Shown here: piece after piece, positions 7,362-15,207 of the stretch | How positions within the stretch are numbered: the stretch's first letter is position 1 | Layout of the letters: the number at the start of each line of letters is the position of its first letter | Source of the DNA: Aquificaceae bacterium | GTDB lineage: Bacteria > Aquificota > Aquificia > Aquificales > Aquificaceae | DNA length: 40,350 nucleotides | Reading direction: 5' to 3' | NCBI GenBank assembly: GCA_025062075.1 | Contig: JANXBA010000025.1 | Coordinates: forward strand, 1 to 40,350 | Program-made: the position numbers and the translations under genes | Notes under the pieces: model-generated | What the model was told of the DNA's origin: nothing | What the model saw: only the letters and a program-made list of their open reading frames with translations | The model's database searches: none

Positions 7362-8249
7362 ATGGGAAGACATCTCATCTCGGCAAGGGACCTAAGCAAG
7401 GAAGAGGTGGAGTCTCTGTGGACTCTTTACAGAGAGTTTAAGGGTGGGAGAAGAGAACTCTTGGAGGGGGACGTGGCCTTGCTTTTTCTGGAGAGCTCTA
7501 CGCGCACCCGTCTGTCCTTTGAAAAGGCCTGCAGGCTTTTGGGGCTTAGAACTTACTACGTGGGCAGGGGGGAGAGCTCCATGGAGAAGGGGGAGAGCTT
7601 CTACGAGACAGTGAAGACCTTGGGAGCTCTCGGCTTTGGGGCTTTCATCTTCAGGGTGCCCTTTGTCTTTTTTCCCTACGGGCAGTATCTTGGGGAAGGT
7701 ATGGCTCTGATTAACGCAGGGGACGGCACGCACCAGCACCCTACTCAGGGGCTTATTGACCTTTTCACTGCGCTGGAGGTCTTTTCCACGCTGGAAGGGG
7801 TGAAGGTGGTCTACTTTGGCGACCTTCTCCACAGCAGGGTCTTCAGGTCCGGGGCTTACCTTTTTAAGCTCTTCGGTGCAAGGCTGGGCGTGTGCGGACC
7901 AAGAACGCTCGTACCTGCGGACCTGTCCCCCTTTGGCGTGGAGCAGGTCTTTGACAGCCCGGAGGAGGCCATAGAGTGGGCGGACCTTTGCGTGTGGCTG
8001 AGGCTCCAAGAGGAGAGGTTTCAGGAGAACTACGTTCCCAGCAAGGAGAGCTACTTTCTCCAGTTTGGCCTCACCGCAGAAAGGCATAAAAAACTGAAGG
8101 GCTACTTCATGCACCCCGGGCCCGTCAACCTCTACGTGGATGTAGAGGCACAGGTGCTCTACTCCCAGAAGTCTCTGGTGCTGGAGCAGGTCAGAAACGG
8201 ACTTTTTGTGAGAATGGCGGTCCTCTACAGAGCAATAGCCAATGGGTAG
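7362..8249 (+). CDS. pyrB: Aspartate carbamoyltransferase catalytic subunit
   Basis: A 295-residue enzyme that joins carbamoyl phosphate and aspartate in the second step of pyrimidine synthesis. Visible motifs are the carbamoyl-phosphate loop SSTRTRLSFE (45-54), the SSMEKGESF loop (72-80) whose Lys enters the neighbour's active site, HQHPTQGLIDLFT (124-136), YFGDLLHSRVFRS in the aspartate domain, and the C-terminal HPGPVN. The aspartate-type loop and overall length fit PyrB rather than ornithine carbamoyltransferase. It overlaps coaBC by 8 bp, so the two are co-expressed. No pyrI regulatory subunit is nearby. The start has a -10 box 7 nt upstream and looks leaderless. Confidence 0.95.
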   Translation: MGRHLISARDLSKEEVESLWTLYREFKGGRRELLEGDVALLFLESSTRTRLSFEKACRLLGLRTYYVGRGESSMEKGESFYETVKTLGALGFGAFIFRVPFVFFPYGQYLGEGMALINAGDGTHQHPTQGLIDLFTALEVFSTLEGVKVVYFGDLLHSRVFRSGAYLFKLFGARLGVCGPRTLVPADLSPFGVEQVFDSPEEAIEWADLCVWLRLQEERFQENYVPSKESYFLQFGLTAERHKKLKGYFMHPGPVNLYVDVEAQVLYSQKSLVLEQVRNGLFVRMAVLYRAIANG

Positions 8250-9432
8250 GGTTCTGCTCGGCGTGAGCTCCAGCATAGCCATATACAAGGCCTGCGAGCT
8301 GGTAAGAGAGCTCCGAAAGGCCGGACACGAGGTGAGAGTGGTGCTCTCCCCCTTCTCGGAGAGGTTCATAAGTAGGCTCACCTTTGAGGCCCTCTCGGGC
8401 CACAAAGCCTACGTGGACTGGGAGGAGGACCCACTCCTGCACATCAACCTGCCCCGTTGGTCTGACCTTTTTCTGATAGCACCCTGCAGTGTAAATACCC
8501 TCTCTAAAGTGGCGCTGGGCATAGGGGATAACCTGCTCACCACCTGCGCCCTGTCTCACAAGGGAGCTCTCCTTGTGGCACCTGCGGGGAACGTGGAGAT
8601 GTACAAAAACCCAGCGGTGCAGGAGAACCTAAGAAGGCTACGGGAGAGGGAGGTAACGGTGATAGAGCCGGAGGAGGGAAAGCTCCTCTGCGAGGAGGAA
8701 GGTCAGGGAAGGCTTGCCTCCGTTGGCAGGCTTTTAGACTGGGTGGAGTACGCCCTGAGACCTAAGCCCTTAAGGGGCAAAAAGGTGCTTATCACCGCAG
8801 GGGCTACCAGAGAGTTCATAGACTCGGTGAGGTTTATCTCCAACCTCTCCAGCGGTGCCATGGGCTTTTCTCTGGCGAGGGTCTTCAGGTGGTACGGAGC
8901 TCAGGTCAAAGTGGTGGCAGGCTTTACCACGGCGGAGGAGCCTCCGGAGGTGGAGGTCCTCCGGGTGACCTCAGCCCAAGAGATGAGGGAAAAGGTCATG
9001 GAGCTGAAAGACTGGGCGGACATAATTTTGATGAACGCGGCGGTGGCGGACTACAGACCCTCCACGAGCTTCTTAGGCAAGCTGAAAAAAGAGGAAAGCC
9101 TTTCCTTGGAGCTAGTGAAGAACCCAGACATACTCCTTGAACTTGGCCAGCAAAAGGGCAACAAGGTGCTAATCGGCTTTGCCCTGGAAGAGGAGGAGTA
9201 CCTCATAAAGAGGGGGGAGGAGAAGCTAATTAGGAAAAACTTGGACGCGCTGGTGGCAAACCCTCTCTCCGTCATGGGAGAAAAGTCCTATAGGGGCGTG
9301 CTTCTCCTCAGAGACGGCAGGACCTTCCCCCTGCAGGCGGAGGACAAGCTAAAGTCCGCGGAAGCGCTCCTTCTCACGCTAACGAAGGAACTCCTGAAAG
9401 ACCTCCTGCAGGTCCACCTCAAGCCCCTGTAA
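8242..9432 (+). CDS. coaBC: Bifunctional phosphopantothenoylcysteine decarboxylase / phosphopantothenate-cysteine ligase
   Basis: A 396-residue flavoprotein of coenzyme A synthesis. The N-terminal CoaC half starts with GVSSSIAIYKACELVR, carries the active-site His in LHINLPRWSD (about 66-75), a PCSVNT variant of the usual SANT motif (81-86), NVEMYKNPAVQEN (117-129) and the Cys of KLLCEEEGQGRL (about 147-158). The CoaB half has ITAGATREFIDSVRFISN (184-201), NAAVADYRP (265-273) and a C-terminal NPLSVMG segment. The usual PAMN is PAGN here, a mild oddity. The last 18 or so codons run over the 3' end of the decayed Uma2 gene on the other strand, so the C-terminal tail may be an extension past the ancestral stop. 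Confidence 0.95.
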   Translation: MGRVLLGVSSSIAIYKACELVRELRKAGHEVRVVLSPFSERFISRLTFEALSGHKAYVDWEEDPLLHINLPRWSDLFLIAPCSVNTLSKVALGIGDNLLTTCALSHKGALLVAPAGNVEMYKNPAVQENLRRLREREVTVIEPEEGKLLCEEEGQGRLASVGRLLDWVEYALRPKPLRGKKVLITAGATREFIDSVRFISNLSSGAMGFSLARVFRWYGAQVKVVAGFTTAEEPPEVEVLRVTSAQEMREKVMELKDWADIILMNAAVADYRPSTSFLGKLKKEESLSLELVKNPDILLELGQQKGNKVLIGFALEEEEYLIKRGEEKLIRKNLDALVANPLSVMGEKSYRGVLLLRDGRTFPLQAEDKLKSAEALLLTLTKELLKDLLQVHLKPL

Positions 9433-9761
9433 GAGCCCAGAGCTCACCTTACCCTTCTCGGTGGCGTAAGAAAAGAGCTCGTAGCCCCTGTCCTGCAAGA
9501 AGTAAACCATTCAAGAGGAAAGACAAGCCAGTACTCCTTTAGCCTATAGCTCTCGTAAACCTTCATCTTATCTACCAAGTCTCTTCTACCACCAAGTCTG
9601 GCACGCCGTAAACACGGGAGAAAGAAAAACTTCTCCTACACCCACCTTCTCCACAAACCGTTGGGCGCAGGCATCTCGCAGACCTCACCCTCCAAGAGCT
9701 CCAGCCAGGATTCCTCTGGATAGAACCTGAAGAACTCCTCTGCGCTAACTTTTCTCCGCAT
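9379..9761 (-). pseudogene. Decayed Uma2-family (DUF820) endonuclease gene
   Basis: The minus strand from the ATG at 9761 encodes MRRKVSAEEFFRFYPEE, then a LELLEGEVCEMPAPN segment, the usual Uma2 N-terminus, and soon hits a stop. Other frames continue the family in order: GEVFLSPV, PDLVVEE, then KMKVYESYRLKEYWLV, then FLQDRGYELFSYATEKGKV, and finally GLEVDLQEVFQEFLR with a stop at 9379-9381. Several internal deletions and frame changes have therefore broken a gene of about 190 codons. Uma2 proteins are PD-(D/E)XK nuclease-fold proteins, often present in many copies in thermophiles and cyanobacteria. The remnant fills the otherwise gene-free stretch between coaBC and serA and overlaps the 3' end of coaBC by 54 bp. 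Confidence 0.8.
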
Positions 9762-9765
9762 AGGC

Positions 9766-11358
9766 TTACACTACCACCTGCTTGACGAAGATAATCTGGG
9801 GAAGTCTTCGGAGCTCTTCCAGCACTGGCTCGGGGACTGGGTCGTCTAAGTTTAGAATGCCTAAGGCTATACCGCCCTTTTTCTCCCTGCCCAGCCTAAA
9901 GCCTGCGATGTTCACGCCTGCGTTGCCCAGTATGCTACCTATCCTGCCTATCACGCCCGGCACGTCCCTGTTTTCAAAGACCAGCATGATGCCCTCGGGC
10001 TCCACGTCCACCCAGTAGCGGTCAATCTGGAATATGCGTAGCAGGTGTCCCTCCAACACGGAGCCGGAGACTACACGCTCGCCCCCGTCCGCCTTTGCCA
10101 CCACCCTTATGTAGTGCTTGTAGTCTTGACTCTCTTGGGAGGTGAGCTCTTGCACCTTTATGCCCCTGTCTCTGGCTACGTAGGTGGCGTTTATTATGTT
10201 CACTGGAAAGTCCACGGTCTCTTTTAGGATGCCCATGAGCACTGCGGAGGCCACGGGGTGGAAGTGCGGGGCTATGTCTCCCCTTACCTCTATGTGCACC
10301 TCCTTTATGCCCTCCTCCGCCCACTGGACCAAGAACCTGCCCATCTTCTCCGCCAAGTCCAGATGGGGTTTTATGAGGGTGAGCACCGACAGGTCGGGGA
10401 AGGGGGCGTTGACCACATACTCCACCGTCTGACCCTTCAGCGCCTTTATCACCTGCTGTACCACTATCACCGCCACGTTTTCCTGAGACTCGTAGGTGTT
10501 GGCACCTATGTGAGGAGACAGGGACACGTTGGGAAACCGGGAGAGTCTGTCCACGAACTCCTTGGAAGGGGGCTCTACGGAGAAGACGTCAAGACCTGCG
10601 CCGGAGAGCCTACCCGTCTCCAAGGCCCATATGAGGTCCTCCTCCTTGACTATGCCTCCGCGGGCGCAGTTTATCAGCACCGCACCCCTTTTCATGAGCT
10701 CAAACTCCCTGCGGGTAATCATGTGTTTGGTCTCGTGGGTCAGGGGTGCGTGGATGGTAAGCACGTCCACCAGCCTGAGCATGTCGTGCAGGTTGTCGAA
10801 GAGCTTCACGCCCAGCTTGTCCGCCTTCTCCCGGGGTATGTAGGGGTCGTAGGCGTAAACGGTCATGCCGAAGGCTTTTGCCCTTATGGCCACCTGAGAG
10901 CCTATGTTGCCAAGACCTATGATGCCCAAGGTTTTTCCGTAGAGCTCCCTGCCCATGAATTTCTTCCTGTCCCAGCGACCCTCCACCATGCTGTTGTGGG
11001 CGGTGTGGGCGTCTCTTAGCACGTTAAGCATGTGGGCAAGAGTGAGCTCCGTAGCCCCGATGGTGTTGGCACCGGGGGTGTTAACCACCAGTATGCCCCG
11101 TAGGGAGGCGGAGTCTATGTCCACGTTGTCCACGCCCACGCCCGCCCTTCCTATGACCTTCAGGTTTTTTCCTCTCTCTATGAGCTCTGCGGTCACCGGC
11201 GTCCTGCTTCTGGTGATGATGCAGTGGTAGCTCTCTACCACCTTGAGGAGCTCCTCGTAGGATATGTCTGGCTCGTTGTCCACGTGAAAGTCCGGCTCCT
11301 GTCTGAGAAGCTCAATGCCCTTTTCTGAGATGGGGTCCGTGATGAGTATTCTGTGCAT
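9766..11358 (-). CDS. serA: D-3-phosphoglycerate dehydrogenase
   Basis: A 530-residue enzyme that oxidises 3-phosphoglycerate to start serine synthesis. Present are the N-terminal substrate domain (ILITDPISEKGIELL), the NAD-binding GIIGLGNIGSQVA, the catalytic Arg region NCARGGIVKEEDL, the Glu of LDVFSVEPP, the His in SPHIGANTYESQENVA, an intervening (allosteric substrate-binding) domain, and a C-terminal ACT domain starting at about residue 455 (NRDVPGVIGRIGSILGNAGVN). This is the long, roughly 530-residue form, as in Bacillus and Aquifex. A GGAGGT ribosome site (11370-11365) lies 6 nt before the ATG, and the -10 TATACT is at 11383-11378, so the leader is only about 13 nt. Confidence 0.96.
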   Translation of the reverse strand: MHRILITDPISEKGIELLRQEPDFHVDNEPDISYEELLKVVESYHCIITRSRTPVTAELIERGKNLKVIGRAGVGVDNVDIDSASLRGILVVNTPGANTIGATELTLAHMLNVLRDAHTAHNSMVEGRWDRKKFMGRELYGKTLGIIGLGNIGSQVAIRAKAFGMTVYAYDPYIPREKADKLGVKLFDNLHDMLRLVDVLTIHAPLTHETKHMITRREFELMKRGAVLINCARGGIVKEEDLIWALETGRLSGAGLDVFSVEPPSKEFVDRLSRFPNVSLSPHIGANTYESQENVAVIVVQQVIKALKGQTVEYVVNAPFPDLSVLTLIKPHLDLAEKMGRFLVQWAEEGIKEVHIEVRGDIAPHFHPVASAVLMGILKETVDFPVNIINATYVARDRGIKVQELTSQESQDYKHYIRVVAKADGGERVVSGSVLEGHLLRIFQIDRYWVDVEPEGIMLVFENRDVPGVIGRIGSILGNAGVNIAGFRLGREKKGGIALGILNLDDPVPEPVLEELRRLPQIIFVKQVVV

Positions 11359-11377
11359 TTTTTGACCTCCGGAGACT

Positions 11378-11385
11378 AGTATATT
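11378..11385. promoter_or_regulatory. Overlapping divergent -10 elements, serA and the 133-residue gene
   Basis: On the minus strand TATACT (11383-11378) serves serA with a short Shine-Dalgarno leader. On the plus strand TATATT (11380-11385) ends 8 nt before the ATG at 11394, a leaderless arrangement. The two -10 boxes overlap, so only one polymerase could bind at a time. Confidence 0.45.
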
Positions 11386-11393
11386 AGAATAGC

Positions 11394-11795
11394 ATGAAGC
11401 TGGACCTAAGCAACCTTATAAAGACAGAGACATGGACGGAGGAGAGCTTTAAAGCCTACCTGCGAAGCACGCTGGTAGAGCTCATAAAGTTAGAGCTTGA
11501 GAACCTACCCCGGGAGGACTGGGAAAGAACCCTGCGGACTTGGAGAAAGATATGTGCCTTCTGCGCACAGATGAAAAAAAGGCAAGAGCAGGAACGGTTT
11601 GAGCTCTACAAAAGGTTTGGCTTTGACCCCACCATGGTGCACATATCGGAGAGCGTGGTAGAGAAGCTCCGCACTGCCCAGGAGTTAGGGCTTATGAAAG
11701 AGGGAGAGCCCCCGGACAAGATAATAAGGCTCGGGCTTGAAGCCCTACAGGAGAGCTCCGAGACCGCAGAGTTCATAAAGAGGTTCTTCGCCTAA
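11394..11795 (+). CDS. Hypothetical protein, 133 residues, predicted helical
   Basis: I do not recognise this family. The protein is soluble, charged and apparently mostly helical, with no signal peptide or membrane segment. Landmarks are a Trp-rich centre (REDWERTLRTWRKICAFCAQ, about 40-60, with two Cys) and a charged helix KKRQEQERFELYKRFGF. The ATG has no Shine-Dalgarno sequence but has TATATT 8 nt upstream. The 3' end overlaps that of the glycosyltransferase gene by 4 bp. Normal codon use and a clean divergent promoter argue for a real gene. Confidence 0.65.
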   Translation: MKLDLSNLIKTETWTEESFKAYLRSTLVELIKLELENLPREDWERTLRTWRKICAFCAQMKKRQEQERFELYKRFGFDPTMVHISESVVEKLRTAQELGLMKEGEPPDKIIRLGLEALQESSETAEFIKRFFA

Positions 11796-12587
11796 AGGCC
11801 TGAGCGGGAGTAGGCTCTGAGAAAGAGCTCAAAAAGCCTCTCTGGGTTGAGACACTCCCTCTCCTGACAGACCTGAGGAAAGCACGGGCTACAGGGCAGG
11901 TGGAGACTGAGTTGAAAGACTGCTTCTCCCACTGGCCTCCACAGGAGCGGGTCCGTCGGTCCGTAAAAGACAAAGGTAGGCACTCCGCAGTAGCTGGCTA
12001 AGTGAGAAAGACCGCTGTCAAGCCCCACAAAGACGCGCGCACTCTTGAGAGCTTTGGCAATCTCCAAGGGTGAGAAGCTCTCAAAGTACTCCTTGACGTG
12101 GTCTTTTAGCCACTGGTCCGCCTCGCCTACGAGGTATACGGTCTTCAGGCCTCTCCTCCTGAGGAAGTCCTCCACCCTGAAAAAAGAGCTCCAAGGGTGG
12201 GTTCTTCTGGGGAGAACCGCTGGAGGGGTGCAGGACCGCACATCTCCTTAGCGGGCTACTCTCCAAAGGGCTCAGGGGCAAGCTCTTAGAAAACTCCCCC
12301 TCAAGACCCAAGCTCCGGAGGTAGTATTCCACCAGCCAGACCCTTTCAGGAGGAAAGGGGTCTATGTTCCCTCCGAAGGAAATGAACACTTTTCTTTCAA
12401 ACTCCTGCTGTGGCACTTCGGAGCTCACCGCGTCCGCCCAGCCCACCTCTTTTGCTATGAGGTAGTAGTCCGTGTTGCCCACCGCCCATACCCTTTTGCC
12501 TGACCTTTTTAGGAGCTCCAGCAGGGGGAAGGTCAGGAGCGTGTCACCCAGACCGCCGCGCCTGTAGACCAGCCACCTCTCCCGCAT
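11792..12587 (-). pseudogene. Glycosyltransferase family 9 (ADP-heptose LPS heptosyltransferase-like), frameshifted
   Basis: Two overlapping frames together make one GT-9 protein of about 265 residues. The upstream frame (from the ATG at 12587) has RRGGLGDTLLTFPLLELLK, the family N-terminus, and CAVLHPSSGSPQKNPP, the start of the second domain. The downstream frame continues with RVEDFLRRRGLKTVYLVGEA, then VFVGLDSGLSHLASYCGVP, then TFVFYGPTDPLLWRP, the conserved sugar-nucleotide site. The frame changes at a run of six T on the minus strand (12185-12180); removing one T joins the halves exactly. This may be a true frameshift, a sequencing error, or slippage. If active, it would add a sugar to the lipopolysaccharide core. 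It starts 9 bp after the citryl-CoA lyase stop. Confidence 0.82.
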
Positions 12588-12596
12588 GCGGAGTGC

Positions 12597-13376
12597 CTAC
12601 ACCTTTCTGAACTCTTCGGGAAGGTCTCTGGGGGGCACGCCTGTGTACTCGGTCTCCCTCTCCTCGTCCAGCCTTTTTGAGAAGGGCTTTTCGGTGGTGA
12701 GCTCCTCGTACACGTGGGCTACCAGACCCGGCACTCTGCCTATGATGAAAAAGCCCTTGCCTAAGCGCCAGTCAAAGCCCATCTCGGAGGCAATCGACGC
12801 GATAGCCCCGTCCACGTTGAGCACTAACTTTTTCCCTTTCTGCTTGCCTATCTCCTCCTGCACCTCCTCCGCAAACTGACAGTGCCTGTCGTAAAAGCCC
12901 AAGCCCTTGGCAACCTCCATAAGCCTCTTGGTTCTTGGGTCAAAGTCCTTGTAGTACCTGTGTCCGTAGCCGGGTATGGGTCTCTTTGCCTCCAAGTATT
13001 CCCTGACTATCTCCTCCACTGCCCTACCGCTCCGCACGCCTTCTTGGATGAACTTCATGGCGTCCTCCAAGGCTCCACCGTGAGCGGAGCCAAAGGCCAA
13101 GACACCTGCGGCCACACCTACGTTAAGAGAGTTTCCTCCCGAGGCCACAGCTCTGGCGGAGATTACCGAGGGCGGGGCTATGCCGTGGTCTATGATGGAG
13201 ACCAGCATGGCCTCCATCATCTCGGACTCTTTCTCGCTGGGGAGCTCGCCCTTAAGGAGCAGGTAAATAGCCTGGGCAAAGCTTAGGTTGCCCACAAGGT
13301 CCAAGAGCCTGTAGCCTCTGATGTAAGTCTCGTGGCCTACGTGCTGAGTCAGAGCGGTTCTCCACTTTTTCTCCAT
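12597..13376 (-). CDS. ccl: Citryl-CoA lyase (citrate synthase superfamily)
   Basis: A 259-residue member of the citrate synthase superfamily, much shorter than true citrate synthase (about 370-430) and resembling the C-terminal lyase part of ATP-citrate lyase. Superfamily residues are visible: IIDHGIAPPS (His about 64), GSAHGGALEDAM (His about 99), IPGYGHRYYKDFDPR (His about 139) and NVDGAIA. In Hydrogenobacter thermophilus a protein of this size splits citryl-CoA into acetyl-CoA and oxaloacetate, the second half of citrate cleavage in the reductive TCA cycle; I infer the same role. The citryl-CoA synthetase genes are not in the window. I choose the ATG at 13376, 8 nt after a GGAGG; the in-frame GTG at 13385 would overlap the upstream gene. 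Confidence 0.85.
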   Translation of the reverse strand: MEKKWRTALTQHVGHETYIRGYRLLDLVGNLSFAQAIYLLLKGELPSEKESEMMEAMLVSIIDHGIAPPSVISARAVASGGNSLNVGVAAGVLAFGSAHGGALEDAMKFIQEGVRSGRAVEEIVREYLEAKRPIPGYGHRYYKDFDPRTKRLMEVAKGLGFYDRHCQFAEEVQEEIGKQKGKKLVLNVDGAIASIASEMGFDWRLGKGFFIIGRVPGLVAHVYEELTTEKPFSKRLDEERETEYTGVPPRDLPEEFRKV

Positions 13377-13377
13377 T

Positions 13378-14712
13378 CTATCCACCTCCGAGGAGTTCTC
13401 TGTTTACGCGCACCTTGTTTTTCCTCTTCAGGTGCTCTATGTACTGAGACAGAACCGCCTGAGCCTTTAGGCTAAGGAGGTCTTTCGTGGTCTCTTCTTT
13501 TTCCTCCTCGCTCAGCTCCTTTTTGTCTCTTTTTTCTACCAAAAGCACGCCGTAGCCCTGACGGAGGGGGTAGGGTCCAAAGACCCTGTCCTGCGAGAGG
13601 GCTATCCGCACCAGGTCCTTCTGGTCAATATCCACCAAAACTCTCAGCTGGCTCATCGGGGTGTCGGAGAAGTTCAGGGGCTTTAGGTCGGGCCTTTTGC
13701 CCTCCTTGAGAGCTCTGGCCACCTCCTGCGCCTTTTTGAGAGCCATATCGCCTGCCTTTTCCTCTAAGAGCCTTTCTTTTACCTTTTCCTTGACGGTTTC
13801 AAAGTCCTCGTAGCCTGCGGGAAGCACCTCCTTCAGGTAGAGCACCACGTACTCCTCCCCCTGCTTGGTGATGCTCACCCGGTCCTGCGGTGTCAGGCGC
13901 TGGGCCTCTGCGCTCAGAGCTCCTTCCAACTTGGGTAGGTCTTCGGACAGTCTAAGCTCCTGCGGAGCTTGGGGCTCTCTTCCTGCTTTGAGCTCCCTGT
14001 AGAGACTCAGAGCTCTCTCCTTGTCCTTTTCTCTCCAGACCCAAAGACGCTTCCCTTCCTGTTTTTTGAAGGTCTCCCTGTTTTTCTGATAGTAGTCCAC
14101 GAGCTCCTGGGTGGTGGGGCTGTACTGGTCTTTTACCTGCGAGGGGGACACCACATAGAGACTGCCCTTAAGCAGGGTGGTCTCCACTAGGAGGTTAAGC
14201 TCTAACTCTTTGTCTGTAAGGTAGACGCCGTTGGTGAGCAGGGCTATGAGCTTCTGCACTGCTATGGTCTTTTTCAGGTACTCTTCATACTCTTCCGGCG
14301 TCATCCCGGCCCGGGCCACTGCCTCCCTGTACTTGTTGACGCTGAAAAGGCCGTTTTCTTGAAAGGTGGGGTCTGACTTTATGACTTCAACCACCTCTTC
14401 GTCGCTGGCTATGAGGGAAAGGCTCATGGCCTGCTGGTAGAGCAGTTCCTGGGCGGTCAGGTTGGAAAGCACCTGCTCTCTGACCAAGTCCTCCATCTGC
14501 TGGCTGTTCAAGAGCTGGGAAAATCTCAGGAGCTCCCTTCTGTAGTCTCTCAGGGTCACACAGCCCGAGCCCACCTCCACCACGCACCTCTTGGAGGGTG
14601 TGGTCATGTCCTCCACTCCACCTGCGAAGAAGAGCCACAGGAAGAAACCTCCCGTTGCCAGCGCTATAACAGCTAAGGTAAAGCTCTTATACCTGTGAAT
14701 GAAAGAATACAT
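13378..14712 (-). CDS. SurA/PpiD-like periplasmic peptidyl-prolyl isomerase or chaperone
   Basis: A 444-residue protein with one N-terminal membrane anchor (about 10-30, FTLAVIALATGGFFLWLFFAGG). A SurA N-terminal-type chaperone domain follows (LRDYRRELLRFSQLLNSQQM, then EQVLSNLTAQELLYQQA), then a parvulin-like region (about 220-350) and charged helices. The single anchor and order match PpiD, which helps newly exported proteins fold at the inner membrane. The parvulin part is poorly conserved by eye, so isomerase activity is uncertain. I prefer the ATG at 14712: TAAAAT (14726-14721) lies 8 nt upstream of it, inside a possible longer version starting at 14730. The stop lies 1 nt before the citryl-CoA lyase ATG. 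Confidence 0.75.
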   Translation of the reverse strand: MYSFIHRYKSFTLAVIALATGGFFLWLFFAGGVEDMTTPSKRCVVEVGSGCVTLRDYRRELLRFSQLLNSQQMEDLVREQVLSNLTAQELLYQQAMSLSLIASDEEVVEVIKSDPTFQENGLFSVNKYREAVARAGMTPEEYEEYLKKTIAVQKLIALLTNGVYLTDKELELNLLVETTLLKGSLYVVSPSQVKDQYSPTTQELVDYYQKNRETFKKQEGKRLWVWREKDKERALSLYRELKAGREPQAPQELRLSEDLPKLEGALSAEAQRLTPQDRVSITKQGEEYVVLYLKEVLPAGYEDFETVKEKVKERLLEEKAGDMALKKAQEVARALKEGKRPDLKPLNFSDTPMSQLRVLVDIDQKDLVRIALSQDRVFGPYPLRQGYGVLLVEKRDKKELSEEEKEETTKDLLSLKAQAVLSQYIEHLKRKNKVRVNRELLGGG

Positions 14713-14720
14713 GTTGGAAG

Positions 14721-14726
14721 ATTTTA
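14721..14726 (-). promoter_or_regulatory. -10 element of the PpiD-like gene, leaderless arrangement
   Basis: TAAAAT on the minus strand ends 8 nt before the ATG at 14712. The divergent dksA-type gene has TATATT at 14730-14735 and an ordinary AGGAGGG site (14753-14759) before its ATG. Confidence 0.45.
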
Positions 14727-14763
14727 GCATATATTATTCTGAATTCCTTGTCAGGAGGGAAAC

Positions 14764-15207
14764 ATGTTAGACAGGGAACGCCTTGAAATCCTAAGAAACA
14801 AGCTCCTGGAGGAAAAGGCCAAGCTTCTGGAGCGCTACAGGAAAAAGGAGGACACTCAGGCACGCATCGAAGAGGAGGCAAAAGAACCCGGAGACTTGGA
14901 GGACATAGGACAGATGACCTACACTCAGGAGCTCTTAGATAGCCTCTCTAGCAGGGAGTTTTTCCTCATAAAGGAGATTGAGCATGCCCTGAACAAGATG
15001 CAGGCGGGCACCTACGGCATATGCGAGTACTGCGGTGAGGAGATACAGTACGAAAGGCTCTTGGCGATACCCTGGACCAGATATCACGCCCACTGCGCGG
15101 AGAAGGCGGAGGAGGAGGGCATAGTGCCCACCTACCCAGCCTTTACCTTTGAAGCCACCATACCCGAAGAGGTAGAGCTCCAGAGAGAAGACATCACCGA
15201 GGCATGA
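14764..15207 (+). CDS. dksA: DksA/TraR family RNA polymerase-associated zinc-finger protein
   Basis: A 147-residue protein with an N-terminal coiled coil (about 1-75), the DPGDLEDIGQ-like turn (here EPGDLEDIGQMTYTQ), and a C-terminal zinc finger that begins YGICEYCGEEI and ends RYHAHCAEK. In DksA four Cys bind zinc; here the third ligand position appears to be His, a seen difference. DksA-type proteins enter the RNA polymerase secondary channel and, with ppGpp, turn down rRNA transcription. TraR/YocK-like relatives have the same build, so exact equivalence to E. coli DksA is not certain. A good AGGAGGG site precedes the ATG by 4 nt. The stop overlaps the start of the alcohol dehydrogenase gene (ATGA). 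Confidence 0.82.
   Translation: MLDRERLEILRNKLLEEKAKLLERYRKKEDTQARIEEEAKEPGDLEDIGQMTYTQELLDSLSSREFFLIKEIEHALNKMQAGTYGICEYCGEEIQYERLLAIPWTRYHAHCAEKAEEEGIVPTYPAFTFEATIPEEVELQREDITEA

Noticed and set aside
7392-8405. A 337-codon open frame antisense to pyrB
   Set aside because: pyrB on the plus strand has all catalytic motifs; the antisense frame is a codon-bias shadow with no recognisable domain.
10258-11019. A 253-codon open frame antisense to serA
   Set aside because: Composition (many Val, His, Gly, Leu) is that of a reverse-strand shadow; serA is certain.
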